DNA of 13,250 nt from contig DASTIS010000027.1 in the NCBI GenBank assembly GCA_035717365.1, positions 1 through 13,250 on the forward strand, given 5' to 3'. Each line of letters begins with the position of its first letter. The first letter of the stretch is position 1. The notes under the pieces were generated by a model that was not told the origin of the DNA, ran no database searches, and saw only the letters and a program-made list of their open reading frames with translations. The stretch comes from 66-474 sp035717365. Its GTDB lineage: Bacteria; Pseudomonadota; Gammaproteobacteria; Xanthomonadales; Rhodanobacteraceae. Below, in pieces: positions 6,347 to 12,448 of this stretch. Both the position numbers and the translations under genes were made by a program.

Positions 6347-6653
6347 GGGTCTCGTCTTTGATGACGTTCACCGCGTAGGTTTCCGTGCTCATGACATTCC
6401 CGGATACGTCCGTGTATTGCACGTCGCCGTACAGCATCCGGCCGGGTTGCCATTCGCTCGCGTCGGCGCAGGAAAGCTCGTACAGGCCCCCTGCTTCATC
6501 GGTGCGCGTCACCGTCAACTCGCACACCAACGCGCCAGTCCGATCACGCAACTGCGCACGGATGCCAGTAGGCAGCGCGGCCGCGGCGCCATCGATCGTA
6601 TACGCCCCTTGCAGCCGGAATGTATCCCCGCGCTTGAAGTCGATCGTGAGCAT
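6339..6653 (-). CDS. Small Ig-like baseplate/tail protein (104 aa)
   Basis: A 104-residue protein starting MLTIDFKRGDTFRLQGAY and ending in a stretch of the type found in phage Ig-like baseplate proteins (WQPGRMLYGDVQYTDVSGNV, then TYAVNVIKDETHD). The pattern, a rGDt-like start, a strand-rich centre and a D-V-Q-Y segment, is common in small tail genes, so I read it as a structural beta-sandwich. I chose ATG at 6653, with GGA upstream; the longer frame to 6860 runs through the tRNA and both terminators. It is the first gene after the tRNA cassette and heads the late block. Confidence 0.75.
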   Translation of the reverse strand: MLTIDFKRGDTFRLQGAYTIDGAAAALPTGIRAQLRDRTGALVCELTVTRTDEAGGLYELSCADASEWQPGRMLYGDVQYTDVSGNVMSTETYAVNVIKDETHD

Positions 6654-6667
6654 AAGTTCCGGGCATG

Positions 6668-6690
6668 AAAAAGCCCGCGCGTGGCGGGCT
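6668..6690 (-). terminator. Rho-independent terminator after tRNA
   Basis: Minus strand AGCCCGC-CACGC-GCGGGCT makes a 7-bp GC stem and runs into TTTTT (complement of 6672-6668). It lies six bases after the encoded CCA of the tRNA-like gene and 15 bases before the first tail gene. Confidence 0.85.
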
Positions 6691-6695
6691 GGGGA

Positions 6696-6767
6696 TGGAA
6701 GCGGGCGAAGGATTCGAACCTTCCACGTTCGACTTATGAGGCCGAAGCGCGCCCAGCGCTGCCCGCT
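6696..6767 (-). tRNA. tRNA-Met-like gene (CAT anticodon) with shortened D-arm
   Basis: A cloverleaf can be drawn by hand: acceptor AGCGGGC/GCCCGCT (7 bp), anticodon stem TCGGC/GTCGA around loop CTCATAA (anticodon CAT), variable loop ACGTG, T-stem GAAGG/CCTTC with a standard TTCGAAT loop, discriminator T and an encoded CCA. The part between acceptor and anticodon arm is only 15 bases (AGCGCTGGGCGCGCT), about four fewer than usual. It lacks T at position 8, or else forms a 5-bp stem with no linker. Total 72 bases. It could be a functional minimal tRNA, an Ile2-type tRNA, or a decaying one. It sits alone between two intrinsic terminators. Confidence 0.75.
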
Positions 6768-6774
6768 GAAAGCG

Positions 6775-6797
6775 AAAAACCCGCCAAAAAGGCGGGC
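6775..6797 (-). terminator. Rho-independent terminator before tRNA
   Basis: Minus strand GCCCGCC-TTTTT-GGCGGG is followed by TTTTT (complement of 6779-6775). The six-bp stem is 6780-6785/6791-6796. It is about 20 bases after the predicted start of the candidate late promoter and eight bases before the tRNA, so it would stop most transcripts before the tail genes unless an antiterminator acts. Confidence 0.85.
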
Positions 6798-6806
6798 TTC
6801 GGGGGC

Positions 6807-6827
6807 AATTCTCCAACGTGAGAAATT
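6807..6827. promoter_or_regulatory. Inverted repeat overlapping -10 and start of candidate late promoter
   Basis: AATTCTC (6807-6813) and GAGAAATT (6820-6827) are near-perfect inverted arms around CAACGT. They cover the inner part of the -10 box and the predicted start of transcription. Such placement could be an operator or a pause-related element; no protein can be assigned. Confidence 0.4.
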
Positions 6828-6853
6828 TTGACCCCATTTCCGCCGAGAGTCAA
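6825..6853 (-). promoter_or_regulatory. Candidate late promoter (lambda pR'-like position)
   Basis: On the minus strand TTGACT (6853-6848) is separated by 17 bases from CAAAAT (6830-6825). The -35 box matches five of six and the -10 box four of six consensus bases. It lies just after the 246-residue gene and points at the tRNA and the tail and lysis genes, with the first terminator about 20 bases beyond the expected start near 6818. Confidence 0.55.
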
Positions 6854-6878
6854 GCCCCATGCGGGTTCTTGCTTTTCG

Positions 6879-7619
6879 TCAGCGCAGCGCCGCCACCGCC
6901 CGCCTCGACGCGCGATCAGCCAAGCCCCACAGCATCACTTCGCCCGAGTCTTGCATCTTGTGCCAGAGCTGCCAGTGAACGGGGATCTTCCGCCGGCGCC
7001 GGACGCCCGTCACGCATTGCAGGACCATGATCGTCGCGACCTGCTCGATCGAGCGCAAGCCGGCCGGCGTCTGCGCGAGCTTGGCGACGGCCGCATGCTT
7101 GTCCAGCCATGCGTGTTTCAGCGCCACAGCGACGCGCAGCGCCTCGGATTCACAGCGCTCTTGCATGACAATGCACCAAAGCAGATCGCTGCTGCAATCG
7201 TGCGTTCCGGTCAGGTTCTTGCGCAGCCAGACACAGGCGCCCGCCAGGGTGTTCTCCCACGGCGTGTTGTCGGCCCGGTAAAGCATGCCCGCGGACACTT
7301 CGCGCGGATCTCGCCACGGCGTATGCGGGTGCAGCCCTTTCTCCAGCCGCGCGATGATCGCCCATCGCTTGTCGTGGTAGATATCGGGTTGCATGGTTCG
7401 ACCCGCTGCGGCCGTCGTCGCGGCTTCGGCTTGGGCCTGCCGGTCGGCGCGCGCAATCACCGCGCGTACCTGTGAGGATGAAATACCCCATTCCCGGCCG
7501 ACTTCGGCCACCGCTGCGCAACGTTTCCCATCGCCATGCTCCTCATACGCCAGTTTGAGATGACGGCGAAGCCGCGCCACTTCACCGCTGGTCCAACGCA
7601 CTGCTGCCGATCCGCGCAT
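6879..7619 (-). CDS. Unknown protein in antiterminator Q position (246 aa)
   Basis: A 246-residue basic protein that I cannot place in a family. The N-terminal ~60 residues look like a DNA-binding helix-turn-helix (CAAVAEVGREWGISSSQVRA). The rest is helical, with the cysteine-containing stretch HDCSSDLLWCIVMQERCESE and the basic cluster VRRRRKIPVHW. ATG at 7619 has a GGGGG ribosome site and overlaps the preceding gene by 38 bases. It is the last early-type gene, after RuvC, directly before a promoter, a leader terminator and the late genes. That is the place of Q in lambda-like phages, so a late transcription regulator or antiterminator is plausible. No sequence match to Q proteins is claimed. 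Confidence 0.75.
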   Translation of the reverse strand: MRGSAAVRWTSGEVARLRRHLKLAYEEHGDGKRCAAVAEVGREWGISSSQVRAVIARADRQAQAEAATTAAAGRTMQPDIYHDKRWAIIARLEKGLHPHTPWRDPREVSAGMLYRADNTPWENTLAGACVWLRKNLTGTHDCSSDLLWCIVMQERCESEALRVAVALKHAWLDKHAAVAKLAQTPAGLRSIEQVATIMVLQCVTGVRRRRKIPVHWQLWHKMQDSGEVMLWGLADRASRRAVAALR

Positions 7620-7785
7620 GCTTCAACCCCCGGATGACCCTGATTCGCTGCGCGATCCCTCGCAGGTATTCCTCGCATGCTTCCTGGCACTCGACCGGAA
7701 CGCCTTCAAGCGCCCGAGGCCAGTCGCGCGGCTCGCTGCGACGCTGGATTTCGACGGCGTAGCCAAGACAGTCGGATGCGGTCAT
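7582..7785 (-). CDS. Small hypothetical phage protein (67 aa)
   Basis: A 67-residue protein of unknown function. Its centre is acidic with a cysteine pair (VPVECQEACEEYLRG) and its end basic (RIRVIRGLKHARIGSS). ATG at 7785 shares ATGA with the stop of the RuvC-type gene, and the 3' end overlaps the next gene by 38 bases. The tight coupling supports a real gene; no motif suggests a job. Confidence 0.6.
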   Translation of the reverse strand: MTASDCLGYAVEIQRRSEPRDWPRALEGVPVECQEACEEYLRGIAQRIRVIRGLKHARIGSSALDQR

Positions 7786-8285
7786 GCTGCGGCCACTTGT
7801 TCGGTCACCATCGCCCACAGCGCCAAGCAGAGGGCATCGGCCCTCCCGATATCCTTCTTGCGCGCCAGCCGCGGCGCCGCATCAGGGAACCGTCGGATGG
7901 CCAGCGCGCGCGCGGCATCCTTGTCGCAGCCCGTCAGCCGTAAATGCCGCTTCCACATTTGCGGAGGCACTTCGATCAGCGGCACACGAAGCGCTCCGAG
8001 CACACCGCGCAGCACGCCGTCCGACTGACCGAAGCGGAACCCGGACGAGGCCCCCTGCTTCGGCATGGCGCTCACCAGCTCCAACACTGCGAGCACGTCG
8101 GCGCCTGAATGCCGCGCCAGCCCTTCGCGCAATTCGTTCGCCAGCGTCACGCCGTCCACCTGTTGACCGCCGGCGCGGCGCGCAACCGTCGGCATATCAA
8201 TGAAGCGATCGACCTCACCATCGGCCAGTAGCGCCAAAGCTCCCGTCTGGCCGGGGTCGCAACCAATCACAAGCCGCATCGTCAT
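7782..8285 (-). CDS. RuvC-type Holliday junction resolvase
   Basis: A 167-residue nuclease of the RNase H-fold RuvC group. Visible motifs: beta-strand one LVIGCDPGQTGALALL with Asp10, VLAVLELVSAMP with Glu69, and the C-terminal KKDIGRADALCLALWA with Asp145 and Asp150. These give the acidic metal-binding set expected. The middle segment (FRFGQSDGVLRGVL, then VPPQMWKRHLRLTG) is typical of phage RuvC-like resolvases. It would cut branched DNA during recombination and before packaging. ATG at 8285 shares ATGA with the stop of the Ref-type gene; a second in-frame ATG two codons later is possible. It forms a recombination operon with NinB and Ref. Confidence 0.88.
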   Translation of the reverse strand: MTMRLVIGCDPGQTGALALLADGEVDRFIDMPTVARRAGGQQVDGVTLANELREGLARHSGADVLAVLELVSAMPKQGASSGFRFGQSDGVLRGVLGALRVPLIEVPPQMWKRHLRLTGCDKDAARALAIRRFPDAAPRLARKKDIGRADALCLALWAMVTEQVAAA

Positions 8286-8542
8286 GGTTCAAGTCTCCGA
8301 ATGGTTACAGCCAAGGCGTCGGGTTCTTCCATCTTGCGCAGCCGCCATGCGCTTCGGTCGCCATGAATGCCATGCTGCCCTTGGTGGCATTCGTAACAAA
8401 GCGCGATCGCCAACCAATCACTGGCGCGCTGACCACCGCCGACGGCGAATCGTGGGTGGTGCACCATCGAAGGGCTCGGCGCATCGCACACCGAACACGG
8501 CAGATCGGCGACGCGAGCCTTATGGCGCTGTGCAGGCGTCAT
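8282..8542 (-). CDS. Ref-type HNH recombination nuclease
   Basis: An 86-residue protein with a zinc-bound HNH core: C16-x2-C19, H28-H29 (MVHHPRFAVGGG), then C49-x2-C52-H53 and a further histidine pair nearby (CYECHQGQHGIHG). The order and spacing fit the catalytic domain of the P1 Ref family, RecA-dependent nucleases that enhance recombination. P1 Ref is longer, so this would be the core only. ATG at 8542 shares ATGA with the NinB stop. The neighbours, NinB and RuvC, support a recombination role. A different small HNH nuclease is the alternative. Confidence 0.8.
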   Translation of the reverse strand: MTPAQRHKARVADLPCSVCDAPSPSMVHHPRFAVGGGQRASDWLAIALCYECHQGQHGIHGDRSAWRLRKMEEPDALAVTIRRLEP

Positions 8543-8970
8543 GCCGCGCGCTCCATCGGCTCGCTCCACACCACGCCATGCTCGGCGCCGAATGCGTAGG
8601 CCAGCTCAATCAGCTCCGACATTTGCCCGATCGTCATGCCCGACGTATGGTCGCCAAGGATCACGAAGCCGCCGTCGATCCCGGCTGCAACGCGCTGGTG
8701 CTTGCGCAGGCCGGCAGTGAGAATGTCCTTCCATTCCTCCGGCTTCAGATATTCGAGCTTGCCGTCGATCTGCCATTCGACCTGGTCCGCAATATCGCCG
8801 AGCATCGCCCACATTTTCGCGTTCTGTTCCAGCGTGCGGCGCGGCTTACATTCCTCGACGCGCACCTTCGCGGACTCGCCGAGCTCCAGGAACCGGCAGG
8901 CGAAGTCCCACGCCGCCTTCATGCGCGGACGCGCGTTCTCGACCCGCAGGATGAAGGTCTGGCCGTTCAC
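8539..8970 (-). CDS. ninB: NinB-family recombination protein
   Basis: A 143-residue protein, close to the usual size of lambda NinB (about 146). It carries the family pattern RRTLEQNAKMWAMLGDIADQ, followed by a W-K-D segment (PEEWKDILTAGLRK) and the C-terminal GMTIGQMSELIELAYAFGAE. NinB (Orf) binds single-stranded DNA and SSB and substitutes for RecFOR-like functions in phage recombination. The start is GTG at 8970, sharing GTGA with the primase-helicase stop; an earlier ATG at 9072 lies inside that gene and is unlikely. The next genes are Ref and RuvC. Confidence 0.9.
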   Translation of the reverse strand: MNGQTFILRVENARPRMKAAWDFACRFLELGESAKVRVEECKPRRTLEQNAKMWAMLGDIADQVEWQIDGKLEYLKPEEWKDILTAGLRKHQRVAAGIDGGFVILGDHTSGMTIGQMSELIELAYAFGAEHGVVWSEPMERAA

Positions 8971-11735
8971 GCCGCGCTCCCGCCAGCATTGGTGAGCCCC
9001 ACCAGTGGAAACATCGCGCGCGGCGTATGGTGCGGTTGCGCCAGGAATTGACCCGTCGCGCGGTTGAACCACAGATTGAACACTGGCTCGTCGCCTGTTT
9101 CGTTTTGCTTGTAGACAATCAGCCGCGCGTCCATCGCACGCTTACCACCATCCGCAAACTCGTCTGGCAGTTCGAACTTCGCGCCGCGCTGCGCCGCGGC
9201 TTCGGCGAACTCGATCGCGTGCTCGCGAGCCTTGTTGCGCCACACGCCGACAACAGTCGGGGCCATGTCAGTGATTCCGCCCGAGCCTTTCACGTCGAAT
9301 TTGCCCGGTGGTTTGTCCTCGCTCTCGCCCTTGCGCATGTGCGCAATCAGCATCACGTGGCAATCGGACTCGCGGGTGAAGTCCGCGAGCTGTTCGACGA
9401 ACCGCTTTTGCCCGGAGTAGTCATCATCGGCAAACCCGCACTTCGTCAGATTGTCCAGCAGGAAAAACTCGATCCCATAGCGGCGACGGGCATACCAGAA
9501 CACGTCCAGGATCCGTTGCGCCTTGGCCGATCCCGCGACGTTGAAGGTCCACAGCGTTGACGAAAGCGCGTGCGTCAGGCTGCGGGAATATGATTCGGTC
9601 AGGCTTTCGACCGCGCCGATCTGGCGCTGCATCCGCAAGGCCCATCGTGCTGTTCGCCATTCCATGCTCGCCACGCAGCAGCGCACGTCATGCGATGCCT
9701 GGTAAGCCACGATCTGCGATGCGATCTGGCTCTTGCCGTGGCCGTTGATCCCTGCCCATACCGAAAGCTCACCGGGCCGCAGCCGCAGGCGGTCGTGCGT
9801 TTTCTTCCACGGCAATCGCAGCCCTTCATCGACCCGGGTCATTTCGGCGACGATGGCATCCTCGAACTCGCCGATATTGCGAAGCTCCGTCGGGTCAAGC
9901 GTTCGCGCGTCCCGGAGCGCTCGCGTCATGTCGTCGCGCGACACGCCTTGAATCAGGCAATCGTTCGCGTCTTTTTTCGGCAACCGGACGATCTTGCAAC
10001 GCTCCCGGCCCAGCCGTTCCGCCAGCGCGGCGATTGACCGCTGACCAGCTTCGTCCATATCCATCGACAGGTACAGCGTGTCGTAGGGTTCCAGCGCCAG
10101 AAATTCACCCTCGACCCATGCGAGCCCGCCCGCGCCTGTCGGCACCGACAGCGCCGGATAGCCATAGGCGTGCCACGCCATTGCGTCACAGTTCCCTGTG
10201 ATGGTGATGCGCTCTTCCTGCCTCACCACAAGCATCCCGGATGGAACTTGCACGCAGTACACCTTTCCATCGTAGGGAACGCGCGTTGATTTGTTCTTCA
10301 ACGATTGCCACGAGGTTGTTTTTTTTCCGTGCAGAATTGAAACCTTGAACCATGCGCCATGCTCGTTGTGGCGTCGGATGATGCTCGACACGCGACCAGT
10401 GGAGTGCGCAAGCGCCTGAACCCATTCTGCGTTTTTCAGGTATTTGCTCGAATACTCGGATTGATTGCGACCCCGTACGCTGTTCCCGTCCCAGTGCACG
10501 ATCTCCGCGAGCATAGTTTCACGCTGCGCGAGCGAAGCATCGGCGATCCAGTCCCATGGCAGAAGCCTGCCGGGCACCCATTCGGGCAGCGGCAGGCATA
10601 TCGAGCGATAGCCGTCAGCGATGACCGTATCGGATGCAACCAACCCGCACGCTCCGAGAATACCGCGCAATCTCTCAACCTTGCGTTGCTTCTTGAAACC
10701 AAATCGCGCGTACCTTGCTTCCGCAGCAACGTTGCGAGACGCACCGCCTGCATAGGCCTGCTTGCGAACGTCAATCGCGGCGTCGGCGCTTACCGCAATG
10801 CAGAATTGAATCTGTACATCAGTGAGTGCGATACCTGAGCCGTCCAACCTTCCAACGCGCGGAATCCGGTCAGCGCAACTATTTGCACCATCATCGGCGC
10901 GGTGTTTGTACTCGCGCCCCTTATGGTCGATTGAAACAAGGTTGTGCCCCGGAGTCGTAACCGACACATAGCCTCGTGTTTCGTACCGAAGCAAGTCGCC
11001 GCTGTACGGCTTTTCGATCCTCGCCAGCGGATGAACCCATTCAATCGAGCCACCTCGATACTGCGCAACTTCTCCACCGCGATACCTGGAAAGTTCGACC
11101 CAGCCAGTGCGCGTCAACACTTGGGCGTCGCCGGGAAAGCATTCACCTTCAGCGATGATCACTGCCCGCGCGTCCGGTTTCACCACCTGCCAACCGAACA
11201 GGATTGGTTCGCAATCGGCCTCGGCGCTGAACTGCTTGGGCAACTTTCGGTACTTGGCGAACACCAGTTCGCCATCACGGAGATATGGGAACATCAGCCG
11301 TTCGCCGCGGCTCGCCAGCCGGTAGGCTTCGACGGTCGCATCGGGAATCTTGCGCACGTCTCGAAGCCACGCGGCATGCTCCGGCGTCAAACGGTGCACG
11401 CCGTCTTTCGCAGGCTTCCGGTAGCTCCGTGCAACGTGTGTGGGCCGATCCTCCGCGATGCCCAGGAATTCCATCGCCTCGCTGCACGCCTCACGCAGCG
11501 ACAGCCCTTTGACCGCCATCCAAAGGCCGATCAAATCGCCACCCATGTCGGCGCTGAAATCGCGCCAGACGCCAGCCTTGCCGCCAGTCAGGTGAACCCC
11601 AAGCGATCCGCCAGCCTCGCCCTGCACGCTTCCGCAACGCCATTCCGCGCCATCCCGCTTGCCATCCGGCAGCAGCATCCGCGCCACGGTTTCGGCCTGC
11701 TGGGCCAGACGCTCCGCGAGCTCGACGGCCCTCAT
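8967..11735 (-). CDS. Primase-helicase (T7 gp4/DnaB-type) with intein
   Basis: A 922-residue precursor that would give a 605-residue enzyme after splicing. ATG at 11735 shares ATGA with the initiator gene stop and has GGGAGGG upstream. Order: an N-terminal region like a primase zinc domain but with most cysteines missing (GGKAGVWRDFSADMGGDLIG); a Toprim domain with EGE split from CDAMAW by the intein, then DMD in LYLSMDMDEAGQ and KKDAND; a RecA-like helicase with Walker A GINGHGKS (Lys668 of the precursor), Walker B FFLLDNL, the segment HVMLIAHMRKG and VVGVWRNK. It would unwind phage DNA and lay down primers. The intein must be removed to rebuild the Toprim site. Confidence 0.93.
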   Translation of the reverse strand: MRAVELAERLAQQAETVARMLLPDGKRDGAEWRCGSVQGEAGGSLGVHLTGGKAGVWRDFSADMGGDLIGLWMAVKGLSLREACSEAMEFLGIAEDRPTHVARSYRKPAKDGVHRLTPEHAAWLRDVRKIPDATVEAYRLASRGERLMFPYLRDGELVFAKYRKLPKQFSAEADCEPILFGWQVVKPDARAVIIAEGECFPGDAQVLTRTGWVELSRYRGGEVAQYRGGSIEWVHPLARIEKPYSGDLLRYETRGYVSVTTPGHNLVSIDHKGREYKHRADDGANSCADRIPRVGRLDGSGIALTDVQIQFCIAVSADAAIDVRKQAYAGGASRNVAAEARYARFGFKKQRKVERLRGILGACGLVASDTVIADGYRSICLPLPEWVPGRLLPWDWIADASLAQRETMLAEIVHWDGNSVRGRNQSEYSSKYLKNAEWVQALAHSTGRVSSIIRRHNEHGAWFKVSILHGKKTTSWQSLKNKSTRVPYDGKVYCVQVPSGMLVVRQEERITITGNCDAMAWHAYGYPALSVPTGAGGLAWVEGEFLALEPYDTLYLSMDMDEAGQRSIAALAERLGRERCKIVRLPKKDANDCLIQGVSRDDMTRALRDARTLDPTELRNIGEFEDAIVAEMTRVDEGLRLPWKKTHDRLRLRPGELSVWAGINGHGKSQIASQIVAYQASHDVRCCVASMEWRTARWALRMQRQIGAVESLTESYSRSLTHALSSTLWTFNVAGSAKAQRILDVFWYARRRYGIEFFLLDNLTKCGFADDDYSGQKRFVEQLADFTRESDCHVMLIAHMRKGESEDKPPGKFDVKGSGGITDMAPTVVGVWRNKAREHAIEFAEAAAQRGAKFELPDEFADGGKRAMDARLIVYKQNETGDEPVFNLWFNRATGQFLAQPHHTPRAMFPLVGLTNAGGSAA
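10191..11141 (-). other. Intein (317 aa) in Toprim domain, with LAGLIDADG-like endonuclease region
   Basis: The insert begins with Cys1 in block A (CFPGDAQVLTRTGWVELSRY) and has the block B TPGH motif at 63-66. It ends with block F (VYCVQVPSGMLVVR and ITITGN) before Cys+1 of the extein. The terminal Asn is present and the penultimate residue is Gly rather than His, as in a number of phage inteins. Residues about 100-260 look like a LAGLIDADG/DOD homing endonuclease: FCIAVSADAAI keeps the Asp (120) but has Ala for Gly, and EIVHWDGN (Asp218) is more intact. Flanks EGE and CDAMAWHAYG join into a continuous Toprim motif. Splicing looks feasible; endonuclease activity is uncertain. Confidence 0.93.
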
Positions 11736-12448
11736 ATCGCGACCCTCCCGCCGACCGCGGTGACGCGTCCGCCATCCTTGACCGGCCACACATCCCGCCA
11801 ACTGTTCCGCGTGGATTGGTCGAGGACCACGTTCGGATCGTGGCCACTGTCACGGAGTTTGCCGAGTTCCGTCAGGACCAATTTTGCCGCCCTGGGTGTC
11901 AGCGGGTGCCGTTCGCGTTTGCGCATCGCCGCGAAGCCGTCCCACGCTTCCCGATCAATCCATGAGGGCAAATCGGGCATCGGCGCGGCTACCGGCCCAG
12001 CCGGTGGCCTATGTTTTTGCTCTTGCTCTTTCTTCTCTTCTCTTCTCTTCTCTTCTCTGGTCACGTTTTTGTCACGGTCGTCGCGTGACTCAATCGTGAC
12101 TTCACCGTGACGCTTTCGTGACTGCCTATCGGAGCTAAGTGCCCGAGTTTTAGCGGTTTTGCCGTTGTGGCGGTCAAAATTCGGAAGCGTTATGCCTGAC
12201 TTTTCGACCACCAGCCAACCGGCTGAAACCATCGCATCTGCGAAACCATCCGCACGTGCGTAACGGTCGATCCACTTTTTTGTCACGTTCGCAGCGTGAC
12301 CATCGCGTGACTGAGAATCGGCCCACGACCACAGTCGATGCAGCTTCCCGACTACGGTGTCTTCATCAAGATCGAGGGCCGCAGCAATGCCGATCACAGC
12401 CGGGTCGTCGGCCAGATTTGTTCGCATCTTGATCCAGTCACCAGCCAT
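11732..12448 (-). CDS. Lambda O-like replication initiator
   Basis: A 238-residue protein. The N-terminal ~110 residues look like a winged-helix replication domain (GDWIKMRTNLADDPAVIGIA; DTVVGKLHRLWSWADS; WIDRYARADGFADAMVSAGW, then LPNFDRHNGKTAKTR). A charged linker (REEKRREEKKEQEQK) leads to a C-terminal helical region (WDGFAAMRKRERHPLTPRAA). This is the plan of phage O-type initiators, which bind iterons inside their own gene and recruit the helicase. The very next gene is the helicase, and the gene itself contains phased repeats. ATG at 12448 overlaps the upstream stop by one base (TGATG) with GGGG before it. Confidence 0.8.
   Translation of the reverse strand: MAGDWIKMRTNLADDPAVIGIAAALDLDEDTVVGKLHRLWSWADSQSRDGHAANVTKKWIDRYARADGFADAMVSAGWLVVEKSGITLPNFDRHNGKTAKTRALSSDRQSRKRHGEVTIESRDDRDKNVTREEKRREEKKEQEQKHRPPAGPVAAPMPDLPSWIDREAWDGFAAMRKRERHPLTPRAAKLVLTELGKLRDSGHDPNVVLDQSTRNSWRDVWPVKDGGRVTAVGGRVAI
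12026..12058. repeat. Pure pyrimidine/purine tract with five TTCTC units
   Basis: All 33 bases are pyrimidines on the plus strand (purines on the coding strand). Positions 12033-12057 are five perfect TTCTC units. It encodes the charged linker of the initiator and lies one base from the larger repeat cluster, as the purine-rich tract does in lambda ori. A 5-bp unit can also shift the reading frame if the copy number changes. Confidence 0.85.
12060..12122. repeat. Iteron cluster 1 of candidate replication origin
   Basis: GTCACG occurs at 12060 and 12071, and CGTGAC at 12084, 12095, 12106 and 12117. Spacing is exactly 11 bases within each orientation group and 13 at the change of orientation, so sites lie about one helical turn apart. 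Eleven is not a multiple of three, so protein repetition does not explain it. All six are inside the initiator gene, which fits initiator-binding iterons. Confidence 0.8.
12282..12311. repeat. Iteron cluster 2 of candidate replication origin
   Basis: GTCACG at 12282 is followed by CGTGAC at 12295 (13 bases on) and 12306 (11 bases on), the same spacing rule as cluster 1. A run of six T precedes it, as five T lie between the inverted copies of cluster 1. About 160 bases separate the two clusters, including a more A+T-rich stretch. Confidence 0.75.

Noticed and set aside
10319..10326. Run of eight A (minus strand) in the intein, possible frameshift site
   Set aside because: The frame continues through intact intein block F and the extein, so no frameshift is needed. 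No stimulatory structure is evident.
11849..11854. Additional GTCACG in the initiator gene
   Set aside because: A single isolated copy, out of phase with the clusters, is expected by chance in this base composition.
10944..12110. 388-residue open frame on the plus strand
   Set aside because: It is antisense to the primase-helicase, part of the intein and the initiator, whose motifs are clear on the minus strand; the Ser/Phe-rich end is just the pyrimidine tract translated.
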